Source: an uncultured Chlamydia sp. (GTDB lineage Bacteria > Chlamydiota > Chlamydiia > Chlamydiales > Simkaniaceae). From it: a DNA stretch of 64,000 bases. The translations under genes and the position numbers were made by a program. The stretch is from positions 329,942 through 393,941 of the forward strand of contig CAMGYI010000001.1 in NCBI GenBank assembly GCA_946127115.1, given 5' to 3'. Shown here piece after piece: positions 53,410 to 62,009 of this stretch (within the stretch, counting starts at the first letter, position 1; the number at the start of each line of letters is the position of its first letter). The notes below the pieces were generated by a model, which saw nothing but the letters and a program-made list of their open reading frames with translations, was not told the DNA's origin and did no database searches.

Positions 53410-54465
53410 TCAGGCAATTGTAATTTTATCGCAAAGATAAACATCTTGAATCGCATGAAGCAGTTCAACGCCGTCTTTCATGGGTTTTTGAAAAGCCTTT
53501 CGTCCCGAGATAAGCCCCATCCCTCCAGCACGCTTGTTAACAACAGCTGTTTCAACAGCTGCTGCAAGATCATTCTTCCCTGATGCCCCTCCTGAGTTGA
53601 TCAGCCCCATACGCCCCATATAGTTATTCATCACTTGATAACGGGTGAGATCAATGGGATGATCGGAAGAGAGCTCGGTATACATCTTTTCTGTCTGCTT
53701 TCCAAATTTAAGGGTTTTAAATCCCCCGTTGCATGTAGGAGCCTTCTGCTTGATGATGTCCGCCTCAATAGTCACCCCAAGGTGATTTGCTTGTCCTGTA
53801 AGGTCTGCGGCGTTGTGATAATCTTCTTTATCGGTCTTAAAAGCAGGATTACGGAGATAGCACCATAAAATGGTTACCATCCCCAATTCGTGAGCATGTT
53901 CAAAAGCCTGTGCCACTTCAATAATTTGGCGATCACTTTCAGGAGATCCAAAGTAAATAGTAGCTCCTACAGCTCGGCATCCCATATCATATCCCTTATC
54001 GATTGAAGAGAATGTAATTTGATCGTAGGTATTGGGATAGGTCATGAGCTCGTTATGATTAAATTTCAAAACGAATGGAATCTTGTGAGCATATTTTCTA
54101 GCCACAGAACCTAAAACACCCAGGGTCGTCGCAACCGCATTGCATCCTCCCTCTATTGCAAGCTTGATGATATTTTCAGGATCAAAATAAGCGGGGTTTG
54201 GAGCAAAAGAAGCTCCTGCCGTATGTTCGATTCCTTGGTCAACGGGAAGGATAGAGAGATATCCTGTATTAGCAAGGCGCCCGTGAAGGATAATCTCTTG
54301 CATACTTTGAAGCACACGAATGGGGCGATCACTGCCAGCAAAAATTCGATCGATCCAATCAGGGCCTGGTAAGTGTAATTCCTCCTTAGAAAGGGTTTTA
54401 CAAGAATGCTCTAGAAGAGATCTTCCTTTAGCACCAAGAAGAGATTCAATTTCTGCATAATCCAT
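53410..54465 (-). CDS. fbaB: Class I fructose-bisphosphate aldolase (DhnA type)
   Basis: 351 residues, matching the chlamydial DhnA-type enzyme. Signatures: '[20 protein letters not shown]', '[19 protein letters not shown]', the region '[17 protein letters not shown]' and '[20 protein letters not shown]' (phosphate site). It splits fructose-1,6-bisphosphate through a Lys Schiff base. A strong GGAG precedes the start. It diverges from the opp operon. Confidence 0.95.
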   Translation of the reverse strand: MDYAEIESLLGAKGRSLLEHSCKTLSKEELHLPGPDWIDRIFAGSDRPIRVLQSMQEIILHGRLANTGYLSILPVDQGIEHTAGASFAPNPAYFDPENIIKLAIEGGCNAVATTLGVLGSVARKYAHKIPFVLKFNHNELMTYPNTYDQITFSSIDKGYDMGCRAVGATIYFGSPESDRQIIEVAQAFEHAHELGMVTILWCYLRNPAFKTDKEDYHNAADLTGQANHLGVTIEADIIKQKAPTCNGGFKTLKFGKQTEKMYTELSSDHPIDLTRYQVMNNYMGRMGLINSGGASGKNDLAAAVETAVVNKRAGGMGLISGRKAFQKPMKDGVELLHAIQDVYLCDKITIA

Positions 54466-54492
54466 AGGGGTCTCCTTTCAACAATTCCCGTT

Positions 54493-54521
54493 ATTATGTT
54501 CTATAATCGAAAATTTTGCAA
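54493..54521 (-). promoter_or_regulatory. Promoter candidate for the aldolase gene
   Basis: On the minus strand TTGCAA (54521-54516) and CATAAT (54498-54493) are separated by 17 bases, ending 27 bases before the ATG. It lies back-to-back with the opp promoter. Confidence 0.5.
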
Positions 54522-54524
54522 TCT

Positions 54525-54553
54525 TTGACAAAATTCCAAGCACCCCTTAAATT
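54525..54553 (+). promoter_or_regulatory. Promoter candidate for the opp operon
   Basis: Consensus TTGACA at 54525-54530 and TAAATT at 54548-54553 with a 17-base spacer, 42 bases before the oppB ATG. Confidence 0.5.
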
Positions 54554-54595
54554 TGTTGGGACTCACATAAGCTTAGAGGCTAACTGCTGTACTTT

Positions 54596-55528
54596 ATGAG
54601 GCATAAATATTTCATTCGGAAATTTTTTCTTTTGATCTTTTCCTTGTTTATTGTAGCAACTGTGACATTTTTTTTAATGCAAGCGGCTCCTGGTGATCCG
54701 TTTATGCAAGAGCAAGCAATCCCAGAAGAGATCATGAAGAGTATGTACACTCACTATGGTTTGGACCAGCCTTGGTACATCCAATATGTCAAACACCTTA
54801 AAGGGCTTGTTACCTGGAATCTCGGCCCCTCATTCAAATATGAAGGGAGAACAGTCAATGACATCATTCGAGAGGGTTTTCCGATCTCTTTTATTTTAGG
54901 CCTTGAAGCAATCACAATCGCTCTTTTTTCAGGAGTGATTTTAGGAACATTTGCCGCTGTAAAACGCTCAAAATGGCAGGATAATTTAGCAATAATCCTT
55001 GCTGTTATGGGAATATCTGTTCCTAACTTTATTATGGCAACTTTTTTGCAATACCTTTTTTCCATGAAAATGGACCTTCTTCCTGTTGCTCGTTGGGGGT
55101 CAATTACCCATTCGATCCTCCCTGCTCTATCCCTTGCGGCATTGCCTACTGCTTTTATAGCCCGATTAACGCGAGCAAATATGGTTGAGGTTTTGGAGCA
55201 GGATTACGTTCAAACCGCCCGATCAAAAGGACTGTCAACCTACCAGGTTGTTCTTAAACATGTTTTAAAAAATAGTCTTCTTCCTGTGATCACCTATTTA
55301 GGACCTTTAACAAGTGCGATCCTTACAGGGAGTTTTATAGTGGAAAAGATTTTTGGAATCCCAGGTCTTGGTGGATGGTTTGTAAATAGCATTACAAACC
55401 GAGACTATACAGTTATTATGGGTGTAACGGTTTTCTACAGCGCATTGCTAATGCTATGCGTCTTATCCATAGACCTAATGTACACAATAATCGATCCCCG
55501 AATATGCCTTGAAAATAAAAAACGGTAA
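54596..55528 (+). CDS. oppB: Peptide ABC transporter permease OppB
   Basis: 310 residues with six helices. 'FFLMQAAPGDPFMQEQ', 'YGLDQPWYIQYVKHLKGLV' and the EAA-type loop 'DYVQTARSKGLSTYQVVLKH' are DppB/OppB features, and the C-terminus has 'GLGGWFVNSITNRDYTVIMG'. It forms the inner-membrane channel for oligopeptides with OppC. First gene of oppBCDF; no ribosome binding site is obvious. OppC starts 4 bases after its stop. Confidence 0.93.
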   Translation: MRHKYFIRKFFLLIFSLFIVATVTFFLMQAAPGDPFMQEQAIPEEIMKSMYTHYGLDQPWYIQYVKHLKGLVTWNLGPSFKYEGRTVNDIIREGFPISFILGLEAITIALFSGVILGTFAAVKRSKWQDNLAIILAVMGISVPNFIMATFLQYLFSMKMDLLPVARWGSITHSILPALSLAALPTAFIARLTRANMVEVLEQDYVQTARSKGLSTYQVVLKHVLKNSLLPVITYLGPLTSAILTGSFIVEKIFGIPGLGGWFVNSITNRDYTVIMGVTVFYSALLMLCVLSIDLMYTIIDPRICLENKKR

Positions 55529-55532
55529 AAGC

Positions 55533-56438
55533 ATGAAGGAATCAGAAGTGCTTATTGCGACTCTCCCTCCCTCCTCTGAAGATCTTCCAGAAAAGGGGGT
55601 CTCCTACTGGAAAGATGCCTGGATCCGCATTCGAGCAAACCGTCCTGCAATTTTTGGTTTGACTGTCTTAGTGATTATAATTGGCTTTGCAATCCTTGTC
55701 CCTTTTTTTAGTCCTCATACCTATTATGAGACCCACCTCGCACTCAAGAACACTGCCCCTTGTGCCTCTTTTTGGTTTGGAACCGATGAGCTTGGACGTG
55801 ATCTTTGTACGCGCATTTGGTGGGGAGCCCGAATCTCTCTTTTTGTCGGAATTGCCGCTGCAGTAATCGATATGGCCATTGGAGTTTTCTATGGAGCCTT
55901 TGCTGGAATGGTTGGAGGAAAGGTAGAAGAATTTATGATGCGTATGACCGATATTCTACATACTCTCCCCCACCTTCTAATTGTGATCCTCTTAATGGTT
56001 ATCATGAAACCTGGAGTCACAACGATATTGATAGCCCTCACCATTACTGGGTGGATCAACATGGCCCGCATTGTGCGCGCACAAATCCTCCAAATAAAAC
56101 AAAATGACTTTGTAATAGCCGCCTATATGCTGGGAGCAACCCGATGGAGGATTCTGTTCCGCCACCTCATCCCCAACTCTATCGGCTCGATTATTACAAC
56201 CATGACCCTCACCATTCCTGCTGCGATCTTTACCGAGGCTTTTTTAAGCTTCTTAGGACTTGGAGTGCAAGCTCCAATAGCTAGTTGGGGAACAATGGCA
56301 AGCGATGGTCTCTCAGCTCTTCGATACTACCCCTGGAGACTCTTTTTTCCTGCAGGGTTCATCAGTATTACGATGCTTGCTCTTAACTTACTAGGCGACG
56401 GTATTCGAGATGCGTTCGACCCAAGGCTTCGTACATGA
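55533..56438 (+). CDS. oppC: Peptide ABC transporter permease OppC
   Basis: 301 residues from the ATG. Family markers are the N-terminal 'ANRPAIFGLTVLVIIIGFAI', 'FGTDELGRDLCTRIWWGARI', 'RAQILQIKQNDFVIAAYMLG' (EAA loop) and 'SFLGLGVQAPIASWGTM'. It pairs with OppB. Its stop overlaps the oppD start in an ATGA. An open frame extends 8 codons upstream into oppB. Confidence 0.93.
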   Translation: MKESEVLIATLPPSSEDLPEKGVSYWKDAWIRIRANRPAIFGLTVLVIIIGFAILVPFFSPHTYYETHLALKNTAPCASFWFGTDELGRDLCTRIWWGARISLFVGIAAAVIDMAIGVFYGAFAGMVGGKVEEFMMRMTDILHTLPHLLIVILLMVIMKPGVTTILIALTITGWINMARIVRAQILQIKQNDFVIAAYMLGATRWRILFRHLIPNSIGSIITTMTLTIPAAIFTEAFLSFLGLGVQAPIASWGTMASDGLSALRYYPWRLFFPAGFISITMLALNLLGDGIRDAFDPRLRT

Positions 56439-57436
56439 AAAAGCTTTTAGAAGTGAAAGATCTACACATCTCCTTTTCTACCCTCTCCAGAAAAATACGT
56501 GCCGTTCAAGGGGTTAGCTTTGAAATAAAAGAGGGAGAAACACTCGGGATTGTTGGTGAATCAGGATGTGGAAAATCGGTGATGGTAAAGAGCATTACAC
56601 GACTCCTTCCCTCTATTTCTTCACATATCGACCAGGGAGAGATTTACTATAAAGGGGAAAATCTTCTCTTAAAGCGAGAAAGGGAGCTTAGAAAAGTTCG
56701 GGGAAAGGAAATTGGAATGATTTTTCAGGATCCTATGACTTCTCTTAACCCCACCATGAAAATTGGCGATCAGATTATAGAAGGGTATGCCCTCCATCAC
56801 CCATCAGCTTTAAAAGAAGAAATGAAAATGCGCGCGATTAAACTCTTAAAAAGAGTCGGGATTTCTGATTCGGAAACGCGCCTCACCCAATTTCCCCACG
56901 AGCTAAGTGGGGGGATGCGACAACGGGTAATGATCGCAATTTCCATAATTTCATCTCCTAAACTCCTCATTGCTGATGAACCCACAACCTCCCTTGATGT
57001 AACAATACAAGCGCAAATTCTAGGCCTTCTAAAAGAGATTCAAAAAAGAGAACAGATGAGTATCATTCTCATTACTCATGATTTCAGCATTGTTGCTAAA
57101 TTTTGTGATCGTGTGATTGTGATGTATGCAGGAAAGATCACGGAAAGCGCTCCTGTTAATGAACTCTTTAGAGCCCCTAAACACCCCTATACCCGCCGCC
57201 TTTTAAATTCCATTCCTCGTCTTGACCTTCCCTCTACGCGTCAGCTTTATTCCATCCATGGATTCCCTCCTGACCTCTCCTCTAAAATTAAAGGGTGCGC
57301 ATTTGCCCAAAGATGTCCTCATGCAATGAAGTTGTGTCATGATAAATGTCCTTCATCCATAGAAGTCTCAAAAGGGCATCATGCTGCCTGTTGGATATTT
57401 GAACCTTTTAATACGGAGAAAGGAGGCATAAAATGA
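56435..57436 (+). CDS. oppD: Peptide ABC transporter ATPase OppD
   Basis: 333 residues. Walker A 'VGESGCGKSVMVKSI', Q-loop 'MIFQDPMTSLNP', signature LSGGMRQR and Walker B 'LLIADEPTTSLDVT' are present, with the C-terminal OppD/F extension containing cysteines ('GCAFAQRCPHAMKLC') typical of an iron-sulfur site. It powers uptake with OppF. Both junctions with neighbours are 4-base overlaps. Confidence 0.95.
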   Translation: MKKLLEVKDLHISFSTLSRKIRAVQGVSFEIKEGETLGIVGESGCGKSVMVKSITRLLPSISSHIDQGEIYYKGENLLLKRERELRKVRGKEIGMIFQDPMTSLNPTMKIGDQIIEGYALHHPSALKEEMKMRAIKLLKRVGISDSETRLTQFPHELSGGMRQRVMIAISIISSPKLLIADEPTTSLDVTIQAQILGLLKEIQKREQMSIILITHDFSIVAKFCDRVIVMYAGKITESAPVNELFRAPKHPYTRRLLNSIPRLDLPSTRQLYSIHGFPPDLSSKIKGCAFAQRCPHAMKLCHDKCPSSIEVSKGHHAACWIFEPFNTEKGGIK

Positions 57437-58383
57437 CAAAACCTCTTCTTCAAATAAAGAATATAAAAAAACACTTTGAGCATAAAGGGAAGGTTTTACG
57501 CGCCGTTGATGGGATTTCTTTTGATGTTTTTCCTCAAGAAACTTTCGGACTTGTTGGAGAAAGTGGATGCGGGAAAACATCTCTAGCAAGGGCTCTCATG
57601 CGTCTATATGAGCCAACTAGTGGCGACATTTTTTTTAAAGGTGAAAGCATCCTTAAATATAAAGGAAAAGCGCTCAAAACATTCCGCCGCGATATGCAAT
57701 ATATCTTCCAAGATCCCTTTGCTTCTTTAAATCCCCGAATGACTACTGGAGAGATTATTTCAGAGCCTCTTGTTATCCATAATATATTAAACTCTTACGG
57801 AAGAAAAAAACGCGTACATGAGCTCCTTGAACTTGTCGGACTTCATCCTGAATATATGAGCCGTTTCCCCCATGAATTTAGTGGGGGGCAAAGGCAACGA
57901 ATTGGAATCGCTCGCTCAATAGCTCTCAATCCTCGTTTTATTGTCTGCGACGAACCCATTGCAGCTCTTGATGTTTCAATCCAAGCTCAGATCATAAACC
58001 TTCTCAGACATCTTCAAGAGAAAATGGGATTCACATACCTTTTTATTTCCCATGATCTGTCCATAGTCAAGTATCTTTCAACCCGTGTTGCTGTGATGTA
58101 CTTAGGTCACTTTATGGAGCTTGCACCCAGTGCCCTCCTCTATGAAAACCCTCAACATCCCTATACCCAAGGACTCTTCTCTGCGATCCCCATTCCCGAT
58201 CCCACGATCGAAAAGAAGCGAACCCGCCCCCTCCTTACTGGAGAAGTGCCCTCCTCTATTAACCCGCCAAAGGGATGTGTCTTCTGCACCCGGTGTCCAA
58301 GGGTCAAACCAATCTGTTTTCAAAAACGCCCACCTCTTCGTGAGCTCGCTCCCGGGCACAGCGCTGCGTGTCACCTGCTATAA
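57433..58383 (+). CDS. oppF: Peptide ABC transporter ATPase OppF
   Basis: 316 residues. Walker A 'VGESGCGKTSLARALM', 'YIFQDPFASLNPRMT', signature FSGGQRQRIGIARS and Walker B 'FIVCDEPIAALDVS' are complete. The C-terminus has 'GCVFCTRCPRVKPIC', the cysteine cluster shared with OppD. It ends 11 bases from the convergent amino-acid carrier gene. No OppA-type binding protein gene lies in this operon. Confidence 0.95.
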   Translation: MTKPLLQIKNIKKHFEHKGKVLRAVDGISFDVFPQETFGLVGESGCGKTSLARALMRLYEPTSGDIFFKGESILKYKGKALKTFRRDMQYIFQDPFASLNPRMTTGEIISEPLVIHNILNSYGRKKRVHELLELVGLHPEYMSRFPHEFSGGQRQRIGIARSIALNPRFIVCDEPIAALDVSIQAQIINLLRHLQEKMGFTYLFISHDLSIVKYLSTRVAVMYLGHFMELAPSALLYENPQHPYTQGLFSAIPIPDPTIEKKRTRPLLTGEVPSSINPPKGCVFCTRCPRVKPICFQKRPPLRELAPGHSAACHLL

Positions 58384-58394
58384 GCACCACTTCT

Positions 58395-60260
58395 CTAATA
58401 AGCACTGCAGCAGATCCAGACAGGACATGTGGAACCTTTGAGAACCCGTTCAACAACTGCGCCGTACCCTTTAGCGGCACCTGAAGCTGAAAGTACGGTT
58501 CCCATGACAAGCAAATCGCACTCTTCTTTTTCAATAAGCTCAAGAATAGCAGTATCGATGGTACGGGCATGGACAACGCGGAGCTTCATTCCAATATTAA
58601 ACTCCCTGCCAATTGCTTCAGCACGGTTCAGGATGGAAGAAGCAACGACTGTACGATAATAGAGAGGCGTTTCAAGTGGAAGAGAAAAAGGCACTTCGAG
58701 CACATGCACAGCGGTAACGTCCGCACCGTGGACCTTCGCAATTTCGCAAGCCATTTGAACTGTTTGAGTTTCTCGTCCCCCTCGAGTAGGGACAAGGATA
58801 TGTTTATATTTTTTTGCCTGAAATTCAGGAATCTTAATTTTCTGGATCTTGACTTTCCCAGCAAGGGGAATCGATTGTTTTCTGCGGAAATAGAAATAGA
58901 TGGCAAGCCCAAATAAAATCCATAGGAATCCAAGATTTCTTCCATCAGCCTTGGTAATGACAACAAGACACCACGTAGCAGCTGTGGCAATTCCTCCAAT
59001 GACTCCCGTAATAGGAATTGAGTACTTTCCAACCGGGATATTAAAAGGGACCTTAAAAGGACGCTTTGCATCAGGTTTTTTTATTCGCAGGGAAATAAGA
59101 GAAAGGTGTGTCATAAAAAAGGCAAGCATCGCACCAAAGTTATAAAGGTTTGCCAGAAAAGCAAGCCTTCCTCTAGCTGCCAGGACAATGATAATAGCAA
59201 ACACCGCAAACATTCCAAGGGAGACGTAGGGAGTTTTATGCTTTTTATGGAGTTTGTAAACAAAGCGTGGTAGTTGATAATTCTCCCCCATATTGAAAGA
59301 GAGACGCGAGGCTCCGATCAACCCCGCATTCGAGGCTACAAAGAGGATAATAGCGGCTAGGAGCCCAATCCATCCCCCAAAAACGCGCCCTCCATAGGGA
59401 AATTTTGATACGATTCCAGCAATTGGATCTTCTAAAAAAGTTGTGCTAAGTTCTTGCGGCGTAAGAGCAGAGAGCGCAACAACCGCGATCCCAATGTAGA
59501 CGAAAAGAAGCATCCCCATTGCAAGCATCATGGCTTTCGGTACAGTGCGTGCAGGATTCTTTGTCTCCCCCCCAAGCTGCGCCATTGATTCAATCCCTGT
59601 ATAAGCAACCATCGCCATCGCGGTTCCCCTCCAAAAATCTGTCCATGAAGGAGACCAGGATGACCCCTTGATTCCAATTTTTAGATGTTCCCAAAGATCG
59701 GGAAAATGAATAAACCAAAGGGCACCCACAATCACAATCATAATCTGAGAGGAAAGGGTGAGAGTCGTTAAAAACCAGCTCATGCGGGCAGAGTTTTTCG
59801 TCCCAAAATAGTTAATAATAAAAAGGATTACAATAATGCAAACTGTGAATCCAATCTTCACAGAAATGATCTTCAATCCTCCAGCAAAAAATGCAAGATA
59901 GGACGCTATCGAAAAAGAGGAAATCGCAATAGTTACAATAAAATCGAGAAGAAGACCCCAGCCAGAAATAAATGAAATCAAGTCATTGAAAGCATGGCGA
60001 GTAAAAGTTGCCGACCCTCCGGAGTCCTTAAGCATTGCTGAAAGCTCTGCATAAGAAAGAGCTGTGCAAGCAAAGACAAGTCCTGCAATCGCTAAGCTTA
60101 TAGGAGCTGCACCCAGTGAAAAAAGCGTAGTAATTCCAAGAGCATAGTATATTGACGATCCTAAATCACCATAGCCAACGGCAAAAAGATCCCCAACACT
60201 AAGGACTCGTTTCAATGCCCCTTTATCAATCTGAGAGATTTTTGACTGGTTTTCTACCAT
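58395..60260 (-). CDS. APC-family amino acid permease fused to a USP domain
   Basis: 621 residues. Residues 1-455 form an APC carrier with 12 helices ('SVGDLFAVGYGDLGSSIYYA', 'AYTGIESMAQLGGETKNPAR', 'ASNAGLIGASRLSFNMGEN'). From about residue 485 a universal-stress-protein domain follows: 'YKHILVPTRGGRETQTVQMA', 'VTAVHVLEVPFSL' and 'ECDLLVMGTVLSASGAAKG' with a nucleotide-loop-like glycine pattern. Carriers with a C-terminal USP domain are known; the domain may regulate transport. Substrate unknown. It is convergent with oppF. Confidence 0.88.
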   Translation of the reverse strand: MVENQSKISQIDKGALKRVLSVGDLFAVGYGDLGSSIYYALGITTLFSLGAAPISLAIAGLVFACTALSYAELSAMLKDSGGSATFTRHAFNDLISFISGWGLLLDFIVTIAISSFSIASYLAFFAGGLKIISVKIGFTVCIIVILFIINYFGTKNSARMSWFLTTLTLSSQIMIVIVGALWFIHFPDLWEHLKIGIKGSSWSPSWTDFWRGTAMAMVAYTGIESMAQLGGETKNPARTVPKAMMLAMGMLLFVYIGIAVVALSALTPQELSTTFLEDPIAGIVSKFPYGGRVFGGWIGLLAAIILFVASNAGLIGASRLSFNMGENYQLPRFVYKLHKKHKTPYVSLGMFAVFAIIIVLAARGRLAFLANLYNFGAMLAFFMTHLSLISLRIKKPDAKRPFKVPFNIPVGKYSIPITGVIGGIATAATWCLVVITKADGRNLGFLWILFGLAIYFYFRRKQSIPLAGKVKIQKIKIPEFQAKKYKHILVPTRGGRETQTVQMACEIAKVHGADVTAVHVLEVPFSLPLETPLYYRTVVASSILNRAEAIGREFNIGMKLRVVHARTIDTAILELIEKEECDLLVMGTVLSASGAAKGYGAVVERVLKGSTCPVWICCSAY

Positions 60261-60588
60261 TCTTGCATCCTGTAAAAAATATTCTTTTTATTCCACTCTT
60301 TTGATACGATTTTTTGCGTTATGGATATTAGTCTTGTCATGCTACGGTTTCCAACTATCGAAACCGTTTACGGAACGGTTTCAGAGTTCCCCGTGGAAAA
60401 GCAGAAAGATGCAGAGAGAATATAACAAAATTTGTACAAGTTAAGCCACATTGTGGAAGACGCTTTTCTCGATCTGAACCGCTGGAGTGGAATCGCTACT
60501 TGCTAAGCCAAGAAAACAACTTCTTTCTCGGCTGCGTTACATATAAGATATTTGGCTCTTTGAGCAAGAATTTCATGACTTACACTAT
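60261..60588. other. Intergenic region between ispH and the amino-acid carrier
   Basis: 328 bases without a supportable gene. A 9-bp perfect hairpin (GAAACCGTT, loop TACGG, AACGGTTTC) lies at 60360-60382. Its arm sequence ACGGTTTC occurs again as ACGGTTTC at 60344-60351, so three related copies lie close together. There is no T tract, so it is not a standard terminator; it could be an operator or processing site ahead of the carrier gene. Confidence 0.45.
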
Positions 60589-61518
60589 CTAATCCGGGTT
60601 AAGAACTTGCTTCGGAAGCTCGAAAAAGACATTTTCCTCAGTGTATTCCACTTCTTCGGTTTCAGTCACCCCTAGGGTTCGAAGATGTTCAATACATTTT
60701 TGCACCACTGATTCAGGAGTGGACGCACCCGCAGTGAGCCCAATAGTTTCTATGCCATTCAACCACTCGGGATTAATCTCATCAGGAGAATTAATAAGAT
60801 ATCCAGGAACATTTCTTCTTCGAGCAACTTCACAGAGGCGATTTGAGTTTGAGCTTGTGGGGTCTCCTATAACAAGAACAAGCCCAACGGAAGGTGTGAT
60901 TTCTCTTAATGCCAACTGTCGATTCGTCGTCGCATAACAGATTGAAGAGCTTGGAAGGGTCTCGATAAATGGATACTTCACTTTAAGAGCATCAGTAATG
61001 TCTTTAACATCGTCAAGGCTAAGAGTTGTCTGTGTCGTATAAAACAAGCGCTGCTCCTTAGGGAAGGAAAGCTTTTCGACATCTGCAACAGATTCAATAA
61101 TTGTCGTCGCTTCAGGGGCTTCTCCTGCCGTACCTATGACTTCCACATGTTTTTTGTGACCAATTAAAAGGATATGATAGCCTTTATTAGCAAACCGTTT
61201 GGCAGCAGAATGAACGCGAATAACCAAACCGCAAGAAGCATCAATCTCAATTAGACCGCGCTGCTTCGCATGCTCTCGCACAGAAGGGGGAATCCCATGA
61301 GCAGAGTAGATAATCCTAGAACCTTCTGGTACCTTATCAAGATCCTCGACAAAAATAGCGCCCTTTTCTTCTAAATCCTCTACAACATGGCGATTGTGAA
61401 CGATCTGATGTTTAACATAGATGGGTCGGCCCCAGATCTCCAGAGCTCGTTCCACGGTTTCGATCGCACGCACCACACCAGCACAGAACCCTCTAGGCTT
61501 TGACAATAATAATTTCAT
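60589..61518 (-). CDS. ispH: 4-hydroxy-3-methylbut-2-enyl diphosphate reductase
   Basis: 309 residues. The three cluster cysteines are in 'KPRGFCAGVVRAIETVERAL', 'IEIDASCGLVIRVHS' and 'PSSSICYATTNRQLAL'. The substrate residues are recognisable: 'QIVHNRHVVEDL', 'GHKKHVEVIGT', 'TTQTTLSLDDV' and 'PTSSNSNRLCEVA'. It makes IPP and DMAPP in the last MEP-pathway step. Around the second Cys the usual DATCPLVTKVH is altered to DASCGLVIRVH, a mild change. Confidence 0.95.
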   Translation of the reverse strand: MKLLLSKPRGFCAGVVRAIETVERALEIWGRPIYVKHQIVHNRHVVEDLEEKGAIFVEDLDKVPEGSRIIYSAHGIPPSVREHAKQRGLIEIDASCGLVIRVHSAAKRFANKGYHILLIGHKKHVEVIGTAGEAPEATTIIESVADVEKLSFPKEQRLFYTTQTTLSLDDVKDITDALKVKYPFIETLPSSSICYATTNRQLALREITPSVGLVLVIGDPTSSNSNRLCEVARRRNVPGYLINSPDEINPEWLNGIETIGLTAGASTPESVVQKCIEHLRTLGVTETEEVEYTEENVFFELPKQVLNPD

Positions 61519-61535
61519 GAGAAGTATGGTCTAAT

Positions 61536-62009
61536 TTATCCTATTTTTTTATCAAGATAAAACTTATCAAGAATTCCCCTGCAAGCATCCTCAACGATCG
61601 TCCAGACATTTTCGAAGCCATTGATGGAGTCGAAGTAAGGATCAGGAATCGGATCGTTAGGGTGGATCTTAGAGTAGTGGGTTGCCATCAAAACTTTCCC
61701 GTAGTGCTCTGGAGAGTGTGCCATGCTACGGATTGCCGAAAGAACATCTGCAGTCACACAAAAGATAGCATCAAACTGATCAAAGAAGGCATTTTCAAAA
61801 ATTTTTGCCTGATTTTTCAGAGTGACCCCATGCTTCCGAGCTACTTCTTGCATACGCCCATCTGGTGGATTTCCAAGGAAAATCGCATGAAGACCACAAC
61901 TTTCTATATGAGCCGTTATCCCCTTCTCTTTGAGGAGGTACTCAAGCATTCCTTTTAAGGCTGGAGAACGACAGATATTCCCCACACAAACGAATAGAAA
62001 ACTATTCAT
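61536..62009 (-). CDS. Low-molecular-weight protein-tyrosine phosphatase
   Basis: About 157 residues. The P-loop 'LFVCVGNICRSPALKGML' matches CX5R(S/T) with catalytic Cys and Arg, and the general-acid Asp lies in 'DPIPDPYFDSINGFE'. It dephosphorylates phosphotyrosine proteins. The ATG overlaps the end of the kinase gene (8 bases), so kinase and phosphatase are translated from one message. An open frame extends 9 codons upstream. Confidence 0.9.
   Translation of the reverse strand: MNSFLFVCVGNICRSPALKGMLEYLLKEKGITAHIESCGLHAIFLGNPPDGRMQEVARKHGVTLKNQAKIFENAFFDQFDAIFCVTADVLSAIRSMAHSPEHYGKVLMATHYSKIHPNDPIPDPYFDSINGFENVWTIVEDACRGILDKFYLDKKIG

Noticed and set aside
60360-60382. Hairpin downstream of ispH as an intrinsic terminator
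   Set aside because: No T tract on either strand; kept only as a note in the intergenic entry.
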